Shown piece after piece: positions 1-12,117 of a stretch of 64,000 nt of DNA. The position numbers were made by a program, and so were the translations under genes. Source of the stretch: Paulownia fortunei (lineage: Eukaryota > Streptophyta > Magnoliopsida > Lamiales > Paulowniaceae); the NCBI GenBank assembly GCA_019321725.1, contig CM033108.1, forward strand, positions 12,728,060 to 12,792,059. The letters are read 5' to 3'. A model generated the notes under the pieces. That model was given only the letters and a program-made list of their open reading frames with translations. It was not told the DNA's origin and made no database searches. Each line of letters opens with the position of its first letter. Positions within the stretch are counted from its first letter, which is position 1.

Positions 1-399
1 AAAATTTGATATTCATTCAACAAATCAAAATAAAAAATTAAAATCAAACCGAATACCAAATATATATGTAAAAAAATTAATAGTTCAAAATTAAAATAAG
101 ATTTTATTTTATTTTTTTGAATTTATTAACTTTAGTTTGGTAAGTTAAAAATAAGAAAAAAGTATAAAACTAATTAACCAATATAAATATATATAAAAAT
201 TATTTATAAAATTTGTGAAAATTAAAACTCGATATTCGATACGGTTCGGTAAACTAAAATAAAAAATCAAAATTAAACCGCATATTAAATTTTTAATGAA
301 AATAAAAATAAAATACCAAGTCGAATTTTTTTGTTTTACTTTGGTACATACCGAATTTTTAGTTTCAATTTAATTCCATCGATTTATCGAACTGTAGTC
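1..399. mobile_element. Possible hAT-like MITE remnant
   Basis: Noncoding AT-rich DNA with scattered ACCGAA/TCGGT-type words. It ends at a GTCACCCCTG terminus near 390-399, which on the other strand reads CAGGGGTGAC, a common hAT-type end in plants. The other end lies outside the window or is lost, and no target duplication can be checked. This is an inference from one terminus only. Confidence 0.25.
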
Positions 400-1940
400 A
401 CCCCTGTAAAAGAGTCACATTGAATTAGAATAGAAAAAGATATGGCATATTAGATTTAGTATGAAAAATATTTTATTGTGAAATATGTCTATTTGAATAA
501 GTTAAATCTATTTTACAATATCTAGGCTAATTAGATTCATTAAAATTAATGTGAAAATAATATTAGTTTTTTATATTAATTTAGAGGCGTATTCCACAAT
601 TGTATTTATAATTTTGGTTGTTCCACTTTCTAAAAAAATAGAATAGAACAAAACCTAGCATTAAAGTGCATTCATGACTAAAATTCGATCTTTTTAAACC
701 ATGAAACTAAATTTGCAAGACCGCTTAAAATATAATTTTCTTGTCTTTGTGAGATATGGGGAGATTCAAAATTAATTACATCAGTATTGATGATTTGATT
801 TCTTCAACATTTGCTTTCTCAAGCCACTCACATTTAAATTTTATATCATTTTCACCAATTACAAGGTCATATTCCAAAACCTATATTATCCCTTATATTT
901 AACATTGTTTGTGCACAAAATTCAAAATCTGTTTTAATCATTTGACTTATCATTTGCTTTGCAATCATAGTAGCCCGGTTGCAATTGCATCTAATATTTA
1001 ACTTAGGGATTTTTTTTTGAGATTTATGTTAAATCACTCCTATAGTTACTTTATGGAAAAAAATTCTTCTCGGTTGATATTTGTGAAAATTAAAACTTGA
1101 GATTTGATACGGTTCGATAAACTAAAATAAAAAATCAAAATCAAAATCAAATACAAAATTTTTAATAAAAATAAAAAAATACCAAATTGAATTTGTTTGT
1201 TCGACTTTGGTACTATCAAATTTTAAATTTCGATTTGATTCCATCGATTTATCAAACTGTGGTCACCCCAATAAAATAGTTATATTGAATATGAATAGAA
1301 AAAAGATATGTCACACTAGATTAGTATAAAAATTATTTTATTATAAAATATGTCTATTTGAATAAGTTAAATCTACCTTACAACATCTAGGCTCATTAAA
1401 TTCATTAACTTTAATATGGAAATAATATCAGTTTTTATATCAATTTAGAGGCACATTCCACAGTCGTATTAATTTTTTTTTATTTCACTTTCTGAAAAAA
1501 TGGAATAGAGCAAAACTTATATATTAAAATGCATTCATAAGTAAAATTAGATCTTTTCCAAATCATGGGACTAAATTTGAAAGACCTCCCCGAACTATGA
1601 GACTAGAAATGTAATTTTCTTGTGCTTGAGAGATACGAGGAGATATGAAAATAATTACATTGATATTGATGATTTGATTCCTCTAACATTTGCTTTCTCA
1701 AGCCACTCACATTTGGATTTTATATCATATTTATCAATTATAAGGCCACATTCCAAAAGTCATATTATCCCTTATATTTCATATAATTTATGCACAAAAT
1801 TCAAAATTTATTTTAATCATTTGACTTATTGTTTGCATCGCAATGATAGTAGCATGATTGCAATTGTATTTGATATTTAACTTAGTGGTTTTTTTTCATT
1901 TTTTTATTTTTTTTAATTTTTGAGATTTATGCTAAATCAC
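216..1940 (+). repeat. Direct tandem duplication, two units of ~860 bp
   Basis: Unit 1 (about 216-1077) and unit 2 (about 1078-1940) share the same order of landmarks. These are GTGAAAATTAAAACT, GATACGGTTCG, TTCCATCGATTTATC, AAATATGTCTATTTGAATAA, the TTTGCTTTCTCAAGCCACTC stretch, and a final TTTATGCTAAATCACTC-like stretch. They differ by many substitutions and small indels, so the duplication is old. Neither unit holds a convincing gene; the short open frame at 1620-1880 is not conserved in unit 1. Confidence 0.75.
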
Positions 1941-3330
1941 TCATGAAGTCACTTTATGAAAAAAAATCTTTGGGGTTGATATTTAATCTAATGGTTTTTA
2001 TTTTTACTATTTATTGTCAGTTCAAACGCCATAATCTTGGTTAGCTTTCTTTAGCTGCTTTCCTTCTCCGGATACAAAAACATATTTATCCCTTGTATTT
2101 TTTGGAAATATTATTTTCATTTTCCAAAATACCAATTATTCATTACAATATTTAAATAATCCTCTATCCTACTCTATTGTCACTAATTAACGTTAACAAG
2201 ATATCTAAAATTGAAAATATTTTTCAAAATACAACATATCATTTATCCCAACAAAATATAAACATTTTCAATCTATACACGTTCTCCAAGCTCACTTCCC
2301 AGAAGAGTCTCTTCAAAACGGCTGTAAATGAAACCAAAGAAAGCCTAAACATTTTCAACAAAATCAAGCATAGAAAAAATAAGTTGTATGAACCTTCATA
2401 TTGTATTGCCACAATTCAACATATCTATTTTAAATATATATATATATATAAAACATTAAGTAGAAAACAATTTTATACATTTTTCTTGATCCTTTTACCT
2501 ATTTTTCTATTAAACAAACTAATAGAATTAATTATTTGCATGTTTGTATATATTTTGCATTAGGCACTCTTTGATTTTTCACTGCAAGGTAAATTCATCT
2601 AACCAATATTTCAAGCTCTGAACTTTTCTAGAATATGCAAATGTGTCGATGATTATGCATATCAAATTCATCATTTGGTAACTTTGATTTAATATGAATT
2701 TTTTACGTAGAATTAGGAAGATGATTACTTTTAATCTTTTTAAGCATTCAAAATACATATATGATACTTTTATATAAAGTTTCATATATTTTATGCTAAA
2801 GTGAAAGATATATACCGATAGAGGATTTTTTTTGGTAAGGTCAATTCTATTAATAAAAAAGATTACATTAAAGTAGAATCATCCACGATTTACATAAGAA
2901 CTCCACAAAGCAACTATGGAAAAATTTATTAAAGGAAATTCATATCACCTAAAATAATAATGAAAACTTAATTGATGAAATTAAACATTTCAAGATGTTC
3001 GATGGGTCTTTGCTCAAGAAGTAATATGGAGAATTTTTTAATTTAATTTGAATGAAATATACCAAGTAGTTATCAACTTGCATCTTCACCTTCCAAATCA
3101 ACATTATGTGACTTATTAGCCAAAATAAAATTTAGAAAATATTTTAAGTTGGGATCTTATCTCCAAAACAATACTCACAGAGTATTTTTCTATATGCTCA
3201 AAAAGTGAAAAGGTAAGAAAATATCTTTATAGGAAATTTCTGGAGTGCTATGTATGTGACAAACAAGGTAAATATTAGAAAGAAAGAAAGAAAAGAGATG
3301 TGATTGGACTTACAAATCCTAAAAGATTTA
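1941..3330. other. AT-rich intergenic DNA, nothing recognised
   Basis: Strongly AT-rich, with a short TA run near 2436-2450. The longest open frame (2177-2563) has no recognisable domain and biased composition. I see no gene here. Confidence 0.5.
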
Positions 3331-3343
3331 TCTTAGGTTACTC

Positions 3344-4745
3344 TTGAATCATGTTAGAGGGCCGACATCTTTTCAATATTTGCTAATAGTAAATGATATA
3401 CGATGCTCCAATTTCAAAGAAGCGGTACAAAAAATAGGATTACTAAAATCTGATCTTAGTATTATTGAATATCTAAATGAAGCTGTCATTTTTCAAATGC
3501 CATATGAACTACAAAAACCATTTGCAATCATCTTGGTATATTGTGAACCAAAATAAGTGAGAATTCTTTGAGATACATACTTTGAGGCAATGCTTGAAAA
3601 TTTTAAAAGATAATCAAAAACCTTAGTTTGAACTACAAGTTGCCAAAACGTTGAAAAGTTTGAATTTTTTTCTTGTAGAGCATGGGAAAAAGTATTAGTT
3701 CATATGATCTTCCAAACATTCATATTCATATAGATATTTGATAATGATATTTCAAGAGATATACAAGATAAAATGTCAATATAAATACCTCTGGAAGATT
3801 ATGAAATAGAGTTAAAATTGAATTATAAACAGTATAAAGTTTTTTCAATAATTTTAGATTGCATACAAAAGGGTCGAACAAGGGTTTATTTAATGATGGA
3901 CCAGGTGGAACTTGAAAAATAGTTTTTGTACCATACAATGTTAGTTCATCTTAGATCCAATAATTTAATAGCACTTGCAATTAGGACATCTAGAATTGCT
4001 ACCGCAATAATGGTAGGGGTAGAATAATATATTTTCTTTTCAAAATATCAATAGATGCAAATGAATCAAGTGAGTGCACTATGTTTAAGTAAAGTGGAGT
4101 TGTAGAGCTATTGCATAAAATATAACTATTTTTATGGAATGAAACATCAATGGTGAAACGATGGACTATAGAGAATGTTGATAAATTATATAATGATGTA
4201 ATAAAAAATGATGAGGTTTTTGATGGAAATGTAATAGTTTTTTTTTATTCTTTAACTCTAAATGGCTTCTTCAAAAGTTGGTGTTGAAAAAAAAATTGCC
4301 TAATAATTTTTTTGAGAAATTTAGATCTATCAAATGGATTGTGAAATGGTATAAAAATAGTATGCAGGACTTCAAGAATAATGTAATTGATACAGAAATT
4401 GTGTTTGGACAACATACAAGAAAACATGTCTGTATACATAGAATATTATTTTTGCCAGTTGAATATGAAGGTTATCCATTTTAATTTAGACGTAAACAGT
4501 TTCATATTAAACTTTGCATTTCATGGAAATAAAGAAAACTTAAGGATAAATAATTTCAAATGTTGATGTCTACTTGTCTTATTCAATATTTTTTCATGGC
4601 TAATTATATATTGGACTCTTTAGAGGAACTTCAATGTGTATAACTAAAGTATTGATTAAACTAAATACATCAAATGTAAGAGGAAAGACATGGACTAAAG
4701 AAGTTGTCTACAAAAAAGTTTTGAGTACAGATTTTTTCCTAAGTA
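3344..4745 (+). pseudogene. Helitron/PIF1-type helicase fragment
   Basis: Reading the three forward frames in order gives successive pieces of the plant Helitron (PIF1-like) helicase. At 3344-3556 there is the linker before the helicase, with RGPTSF, a degenerate FKEA-GLL block and an ILVYCEP-like end. Near 3890 a Walker A block reads DGPGGT and is then cut by a stop codon where the family has GKT. Near 3950-4020 comes a RSNNLIALAIRTS block, and near 4145-4200 a KRWTIENVD block. At 4278-4484 and on to about 4745 lie the C-terminal blocks, including a GQHTRKHV piece and a frame-shifted remnant of the YVALSRG motif. Stops, frameshifts and an internal deletion make it a dead fragment. The Rep nuclease part was not found, so it may be a Helitron remnant or a helicase-only copy. 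Confidence 0.7.
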
Positions 4746-5775
4746 ATGTATTATATAACATTAATAGTAACTAATATTTTATTTAAAAAAAAATACACAA
4801 TACTGAAATATGATTCACTATAGTACAAAGTTTACCTAACAATCATATAATGTAAAAAAAAATCCAACATTGAAGTAATTAATGAATAAATAATTTATTA
4901 ACTAATGATGGTCATACTTAATTAAAGTAGTTTAATAATATTATGTATAGGCAGTATGTATACTGAATAATATGTAAAAAATAGCGAATTATTTTGTAGA
5001 TTCTTGAATATTTTATATATATCATATTAATTTCTAATCTTAGTACCAAATCTTTTCATTTAGCTCTGCATGTATTTTTTATTAAAAAAGAAACTTAGTA
5101 AAATTGTAGTTTTATTTATGTTCATAAAAAGATATTTTTTAATATTAAGTATTTATCGTGCTTAATATTTAGATTATTTCACTTTGCCAAATTTCTTTTA
5201 TATTTAAGGAACAAGTGTTGCATGCGAATTATGAGTTGTAAGAAAGTCTATTTTTTGTTGCAATGTTATATCGATCCATAATTAGTTTATAAAATACTTT
5301 GAAATATTTTATTTTTTATTGATTACATTTTTATTTAATATTTTTTTATTTATGAAATATCTTATAATATCCTAATTTTACTCAAATAAATTATTAAATA
5401 ATATAATTAATTTACTAAAATCATATAAATTACGTGTGTTGCATATACTACTTACTAGTTTAATTAAGTGTGTATATATATATATATTCATATTTGTAAT
5501 TGTGACATTTTTTTCATATTTTTATGTGCAATTTAACTATTCTTGTTCACTTATATCATTTACAACCGCTCAGATATGCTTTCATTAAGAACAAAAGGTA
5601 ATACATAGTTCAGAAAAATCTAAACTTTGAATATATTAACATTAATGCCACGAAATGAAATAATATTTGATAAAAAATACCAAAAATGAAGATCATTTTT
5701 TTTCTTTTTCTTTGACAAAAAGAAGTTTTGAAAATTTAAGAGAAGGTCATGGCTAGACAAACTGTTTATCATTAT
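4746..5775. other. AT-rich intergenic DNA
   Basis: Very AT-rich, with a short TA microsatellite near 5473-5488. No open frame, RNA gene or repeat structure that I can support. Confidence 0.5.
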
Positions 5776-6222
5776 TGTAAGTAATTTATAATCGCATATA
5801 AATAATAAGTGAATCAATATTACATCAATAATAGAAATTCATTTGATTCACGAATGAACAGCTCACCTACAAGCCTTCCAATAATGGTACCACGGTCTTT
5901 TTCGCTCCAATGAATACTACTAGAGTACCTACCAATTTTAACTACACACCTTAAACCTTTGGAGATTTCTAAACTTTTTTTAGTGATATTCTAAAAACAA
6001 ACGTAGAGAGAAAATATGGAGGAGAGAGAGTGCTTTTTTGTTAGATGGAAGAACATCTCATTATGATATCTTATAGTAGTAGGGAAAGATAACAAAAATA
6101 TTCTCTCTATCCCTATCACACTTTGAGTCCAATTAGAAGATATTCCTTGATAACCATCATCCTTATCCAAATGGGACTCTAAGTAATCAAAAATATGGAT
6201 GCAATTCAAAAATGCATTAATA
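5776..6222 (-). repeat. Copia 3' LTR (left copy)
   Basis: Aligns over its whole length with 15321-15777. Shared blocks include AATGGTACCACG, CTAGAGTAC, AACGTAGAGAGAAAATATGG and GGATGCAATTCAAAAAT or close variants. It starts with TG. The inner end is set by the polypyrimidine (minus-strand PPT) at 6223-6235. Confidence 0.7.
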
Positions 6223-6320
6223 TCTCCCACTCATACATATTTGACTCGATTCATTCGAATCACATCCCCATAATTCTCACCTCATGTCTCTTCTTACATA
6301 CAGGGAATAAGGCGTGCGAC

Positions 6321-7870
6321 TGATAAGTTGATTTTATACCAATAATTCATATGCCTTTTTATTAACATTTAGTTTATTTTCAAGTGTTTTTCTTACCTTT
6401 TATGTATTCAATTGGAAATCTTGTAAGTAATGACAAAAAGGGAAGAAAATGGAAAGAAACGAAAAAAAAACTTGGTTGAAATGTTGAAAAATGCGAATTG
6501 TGCTTGATGGCAGTGTTGGTATTTTAATCATAATATTTTTCTCCAATATCATATTGAATTTATTCTTAATCTATTGGAAAGCCAAGAAATAGATTTACAA
6601 TTTCCATGTTTTCTAAAATATCCAATTCTATCAATCTCAATGAGAAACACCGAGTTAAAAAGTCAGCATTAGGCTGAAATATTTTGCTATGACACATCTT
6701 AGTGTTTAAAGAATAACTCTCCCCATAGATGTGATATTTAATTGATTCAAGTTCCTGTGGAACTTCAAGAAATAGGAATAAAATTTGTATGAAGATACCA
6801 AAAACTAGTTCGGCTTAGAACATGGTGAAAAAATGGTTTAAAGAGGATGTAGATGTTGAAGATAGAATGTTCAACGCCTAGTTGTACTAAGCTGTCCAGT
6901 CAGCGCCTATACGTTGCCATGCGAATAAAAGGGGAAAAATGGATTTTAGCCTCCAAAGGAATTTTGGACGTGAGGAGTTGTTCTTGGACAGAAGAAGGCT
7001 GCTAGATAGTGAGAGCTTGCTGCTGGATAGAGAGCTATTCTTGGAGAGAAAAGTGAGTCATTCTTGGAGATAAGGAGAGCTTCAACCATTTCTTCCATGT
7101 CACAAATTGGTGAACAATTTCCATACTCTTTCTTATGTATTTCTTAATGTTATATTCATACATGATGAACTAAATATTTCTTTCTAGAGGATGATGTAAC
7201 CTTATTTGATTTTATGTTTTGAATTCCAAATATTATTAGTTCAAGTTGTTCATCTTGTTTGTGTTATCTTGTTTAATATTATATCTTGATTATTTGACCA
7301 TTAATTGAGAGTGTTTGATGTATAAGATTCGATACTCGAGAGAGAGAATATTATACATGATCGTAAAGATAATATAATATAGGAATCATAGAGTTGAGAA
7401 GCTTATGAAACCTTTGAAGTTTTGAAGAAGAATTCATTGAACCTTTGTAGAGTTTTATCCTTAAGTTTTTATAGAGATATTGAAATTCATATTAGAACTC
7501 ATAATCAATTCGACACTCGAGAGAGAGAATTGATGAGCTTAGGAATTCTTGACTTACATATATTGTTGATTTGAATTAATATGTTTTGGAAGGAAGAACA
7601 TATGTGATAATTAGGTGTGTCATTCCTCTAGAATTTCCTATTCATAAGGTGTTTGTTGTATTACTTCTAAGAACTCTAGTTTTATCTTTACAATTTTTAT
7701 CGTATTCTACTTTGTTTACCAATCATCACTTGATTTTTTAGATAAAATTAGGACTATTTGAACTAATATACTTGTTGTAATTTTTTATTACAATCTTTGT
7801 GGATACTCAACTGAACTCATTGTTGTATTAAAACTTGATACTGTGCACTTACAGTTTGCAAAATATTTCA
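6321..7870 (+). mobile_element. Probable gypsy (Athila/Tat-type) solo LTR, nested in copia
   Basis: Begins TGATAAGTTGATTT, like the TGATAAG starts of the Athila-type LTRs elsewhere in this window. Near its end (7790-7808) it carries the TTTGTGGATACTC block common just upstream of the LTR end in this group, and it ends in CA near 7861 or 7870. Inside are two copies of an ACTCGAGAGAGAGAAT word (near 7335 and 7515) and several TTCTTGGA(C/G)AG repeats (6985-7060). No coding sequence. The flanking 5-mers do not match, so the ends or the solo-LTR status may be wrong. Confidence 0.45.
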
Positions 7871-8865
7871 CGAACAGTGACCAAATGAGAAAGGAACAAG
7901 TGAGGAGAGTTATATTAAGTCATCACCTAACTAACATAACTCTACAACTCAAAACTCGCTATATAACCCAAACTATGTGGCCGCACTCGATCAAGCATCT
8001 CTGATCCCTCTATAATGAGTAGAGCATGCTTGACTCTCTTAGCTATGTATCTATGCTCATGACTATGTCAAACACATTTTTAACTTAGTCGGTCGCCTAT
8101 AAACCATAGAACAAAAGTGCGTTACCAGCTTAGCTCTTTCTCAGCCCCTGATGTCAATCAGCTTGGTCTTGACAACTTTCTTAGTCACGCTCTGATAGAC
8201 CGGATAAAACATGGTCATTGAAAATATGCCAAAGTAGCATCATCAAGCTTACACCTCATGACATGGTCCAGAGTCCCAAAGGGTACGAAAAACACATTAA
8301 GGGCTCACACAGTGACGAAGCAGGAATTCATTCAGTTACTCCACTTATAAGGTCGTCTCAAAGCACATGTAGTATGAATATATGCTATGATAGAGCTCCC
8401 ACTCAATTCGGGCATGTCACACTCTTAACATCATACGAATCTCAGTCAGTCGCTATCTAAGCATATAACCTGCATACCACCAGAAGTCACTCTCTAAAGT
8501 GTCATTTAGAAGTTCGCATATTCGGCTATAGACAGGCTTTTATGAAGTTTGGACATACTTCATAATTAATCAAGTATGATCTCATCTTAGCCTCATGCCA
8601 AGGCAACTATAAATTAAACTTTAATCTTCCTCGCTATTCTAAGCATCAAGGTGATCATTCATGCCCTTCCCAATAGTGCGAACATGTTATGTGGGTCTCA
8701 TCCTACTCGCTATCAAAGCGCTAAGGCGATTGCCCATTTGAGTAGGTTAATCTAAGTCTGATGACATTCATAATAGACTCAGTACACTAACAAATTTAAC
8801 AAGAAAAAAATATCTCATTAATCAACAAAATGTTCATACAGGCCTATAAACTCAAATTCTACGAA
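7871..8865 (-). other. Copia 3' untranslated region
   Basis: Lies between the RNase H end of the copia pol and its 3' LTR. The open frame at 8218-8460 has no recognisable domain. Word content (CGCTATC, TGCCAAGGCAACTATAAATT and similar) fits the structured untranslated region seen downstream of RNase H in many plant copia elements. No gene seen. Confidence 0.4.
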
Positions 8866-10700
8866 GTTCCATACTACTAACATACCTTTTGAACACATCT
8901 CTCCACAAAGGCTTAGTAAAAGGATTAGCGACCATATCGCTAGTAGGAATATGCCTGAGAACTGCTTGACCTTGCACAATACTCTCTTAAATGAAGTGAT
9001 ATATGGTGTCAATATGCTTAGTCTGTCCATGATACTTGGGGTCCTTAGCATATGCCAGTGCAGCTGTATTATCACAATAGACAACAACTGCATCATCAAC
9101 ATGCACCGGTTAGCGTAGACTCTGAAGGAATCTCCTTAACTAGATAGCCTCTTAGACTGTTGATGTACAAGCAATGTACTCAGCCTCCATGGTAGATAAA
9201 GAGATACATAGCTCCTTCTTGCTACACCAAGTGATAGCAGAGCCTCCTAGTAAGAATGTATATCCCTATGTGGATTTGTGCTCATTTCTATCTACTGATC
9301 CATCAGCATCATTATATCCAATTAGCTTTAAACTACCCCCATGGTAGCACAAAGTGAGATCATTTGTTCCCTTCAACTATCTAAGTATCCTTTTGACTGC
9401 GACCCAATGTTGCGTCCAAGATTACTTTGATATCTACTCACCATTCCAACTGCAAAGCACAGGTCTGGTTGAGTACACATCATTGTGTATATCAGACTCT
9501 CTACCGCACTCGCATATGGAGCCTTAGCCATGCGTTCCCTTTCTTTTTCTGTCTTAGGGCACAATTCTTTGCTATGAACACAATTCTTATCCATGGGTGT
9601 GTCAACATGATTAGCATTATACATACGGAAGTGTTCTATAATCCTCTTGAGATAAACTCAAGAGTTTTCTAGAACGATCCCGGTATATCTTAACACCAAG
9701 TATGTATTCAGCTTCTCCTATGTCCTTCATCTCAAAAGTAGAGGACAACCACTTCTGAGCGGTGACAATTATCTCCATATCATTCCCAGCCAACAAAATA
9801 TCATCCACATGCAGTGAGAGTGTTAAGAAATTCCTTCCACTTCTCTTGACATACACAGTGGTCTTCCTCGACCATCATAAAACCTATCATAGTGATAGCT
9901 CGATGAAATCGATGGTACCACTGTCTTGATGATTGTTTCAGTCCATAAATAGAATATTTCAAGCGGCATACTTTGCATTCTTGTCCTATTTTCTAAAATC
10001 CAATAAGTTGATCCAGATAGATTTCCTCGTCTAACTCTCTATTGAAAAATATTATCTTAACATCTATCTGAAATAATTCCAGATTTAGGTAGGCGACAAT
10101 AGCTAATATGAGGCGAATAGAGGCAAACCTCACCACTAGGTCTTCATAATCTATACCCTCTATATGGGTATAACTTTTCACCACAGGTCGAGTTTTTATA
10201 CTTATTGATTGATCCATCTGACTTACGCTTGACCTTTAGAACCTATTTGTTCCCAACGATCTTGCATCCAGATGGAAGATCGACTAGCTCCCAAACAGGT
10301 TCTTAGTCATCGAGCTCAACTCTTCTTTCATAGCAGCTATCCACTTATTTGCATTTGGAGAAGTCATAGCCTTTTCATAAGTGGCTGGCTCATCAACATC
10401 TACAGAAACACACATGAAAGATTCCCTTTCAATCTCATAACACCGACAGGGTATATTTCCATATTTGCTCCTACACATTTATGGATATGTTTGACCACTT
10501 TAGGGCCAAGCTTTCCATATTTATAAGAAGTGTTGTGAACAAACCCAATCGACCCCTAAGAGCGCAAGCTTTCTAAACTAGGCTTTCTGCCATGCCACAT
10601 CTCATAGGGTGTCGAAGAAACTGACTTAACAGTTCAATATGTAGGCAGCAGTCAAAATTGCATCTCCCCAAAAAGATATTGGAAGATTAGCTTAAGCTAT
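8866..10700 (-). pseudogene. pol: Copia pol remnant: integrase tail, reverse transcriptase, RNase H
   Basis: Reading the minus strand from 10700 down gives the end of the integrase region (TPYEMW, GRKPS, NTSYKYGKLGPK). The acidic linker before RT is at 10478-10284, with WIAAMKEEL. RT blocks follow at 10217-9993 (IEGIDYEDL..V.FASIR, FQIDVK). The RT active-site region is at 9856-9617, where LHVDDILLAGND holds the catalytic VDD. Then come YASAVESLIYTMMCTQPDL (9624-9373) and RNase H to about 8870 (VYCDNTAALAYA, DPKYHGQTKHID, HIPTSDMVANPFTK). Many stops and frameshifts separate the pieces, so no polyprotein is made. The integrase catalytic core is absent. Confidence 0.85.
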
Positions 10701-10734
10701 CATTGATATGGTAATATCCAGACAAGAGCTGATG

Positions 10735-11340
10735 CTTGTGCTGGTTCCGACTCTCGACGGTCAGCCTCAAGCAAATGTTTGGATTTGCTCATTATGTGTA
10801 AGCACAATCTTAACATGTCCCCAAGTCTACTCAGGTAGCGACCTTAGGACAGCCAAAACTTGTTGTTCATTAGTGAGCTCACTTCCAGTATTTTGAAGCC
10901 CTCAAATCATATATTTCATCACATCAAGATGTTGGGTCTTACTGGTTGAACCTAAGGGTTAGTGCCTTCAGTCTTGTAGCCGAAGCGCAACTATACGTGA
11001 CTTTCAACACATCCTATAACTCTTTAGCTGTAGGATACTGCTCAAACTCACGGATCAGATTGTCATGTATGCAGCTCAACATAGTAAAGTGTGCACTCTT
11101 ATCTTGATCCACTCACTTATTGTACGCATCCATATCGTTATGATATTGGGCAGTTGGTCCATTTTCTAACTCAGTTGGTATATGCATAGTAGTGGTAAGA
11201 TGATCAAGGATTTTTCTTTGTATAACAAAAATTGAATTTTTCTATGCTATATTGCATAGTTATGGCCATCAAGTTTGCCAGTACCATAAAGATCAGAAAA
11301 AGTTACTTGGGCGTCCATTACTGTATAATATGCGCAATAA
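10735..11340 (-). pseudogene. gag: Copia gag remnant
   Basis: Minus-strand frames give a UBN2-type gag. The N-terminal piece has LDGHNYAI near 11265. Then come HIPTELENGPTAQY (about 11190), DQDKSAHFTMLSCIHDNLI (about 11080), YPTAKELWDVLKVTY (about 11020), TRLKALTLRF (about 10950) and a LRSLPE/TWGHVKIVLTHNEQIQTF region (about 10850-10790). Within a few tens of bases the frame runs into the integrase C-terminal region, so the zinc knuckle, protease and integrase core have been deleted. Several stops interrupt it. Confidence 0.7.
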
Positions 11341-12117
11341 GTTAGGTACTGATCTAAAATTTTATCTGGATCCAAGAAAATATTTATTATTTTCTTTAAT
11401 TCAGTTAGATAAAAAATTTCTCCCCAACAAGGCTAGTAATCATCTCCCATCGAATTAAAGATTACAATAAAAAATTAGTGATCCATGAATAAAATTAATA
11501 GTGTCCATAAAAAATATGCATACATCACATATGAATAATAAACTTGAGTTGACATTTGGTGCGTCATGTCGAGATAATTATTGGTCTACGGTGGTAATTA
11601 ACGAAACATATCCAAAAAAAATATATACATGGCCTTCAAAAAATTGTCCCCATAAATACATGTTTTCAAAAAAAATTATATTTTTTAAGACCTACTACAT
11701 AAATATAAAATTGAAATACCGTATTACCACTATTTCCATTGATTATCTTTCAAATAAATTAAATAATAAAAAAAACATAACATACATGAGCACCCAGAAT
11801 GTTAACTCTCATTTCATGTATATTGACAAATAATCGCATTGCATAAGATTGCATGATCTCTAAAAAATGCAAAAAAAATAAGCCTATTACATTATACCAA
11901 TTTCTATCTAACTATAAAAAAATAATTCTAAAATTTAAAAATAAATTCTATATGTTCAAATAGGCCAGAAAAAAATAATAATTAAATTTTGCCCATTTTG
12001 AAAATTTTTCAGTTCTTTTTTTTTTTGTGTCACGAGGCCCGCATGCCACATGGCCGCCAACGCCAACTGGCAGGCGCCCAGTGGTAGCTGGCACACACCA
12101 ATATTTTGTTGGCCTGG
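11341..12117. other. Copia leader-side sequence, noncoding
   Basis: AT-rich, lying between copia gag and the nested solo LTR. The open frame at 11501-11833 has no domain I recognise. The last ~100 bp is GC-rich (GGCCGCCAACGCC...) and was the target of the solo-LTR insertion; 12113-12117 (CCTGG) is the left target duplication. Confidence 0.4.

Noticed and set aside
2430..2452. TA-rich run as a promoter TATA box
   Set aside because: Simple TA microsatellite with no gene downstream in a sensible frame.
8218..8460. 80-residue frame downstream of copia RNase H as a possible accessory gene
   Set aside because: No similarity I recognise; lies in the untranslated region typical for this position, opposite in strand to the element.
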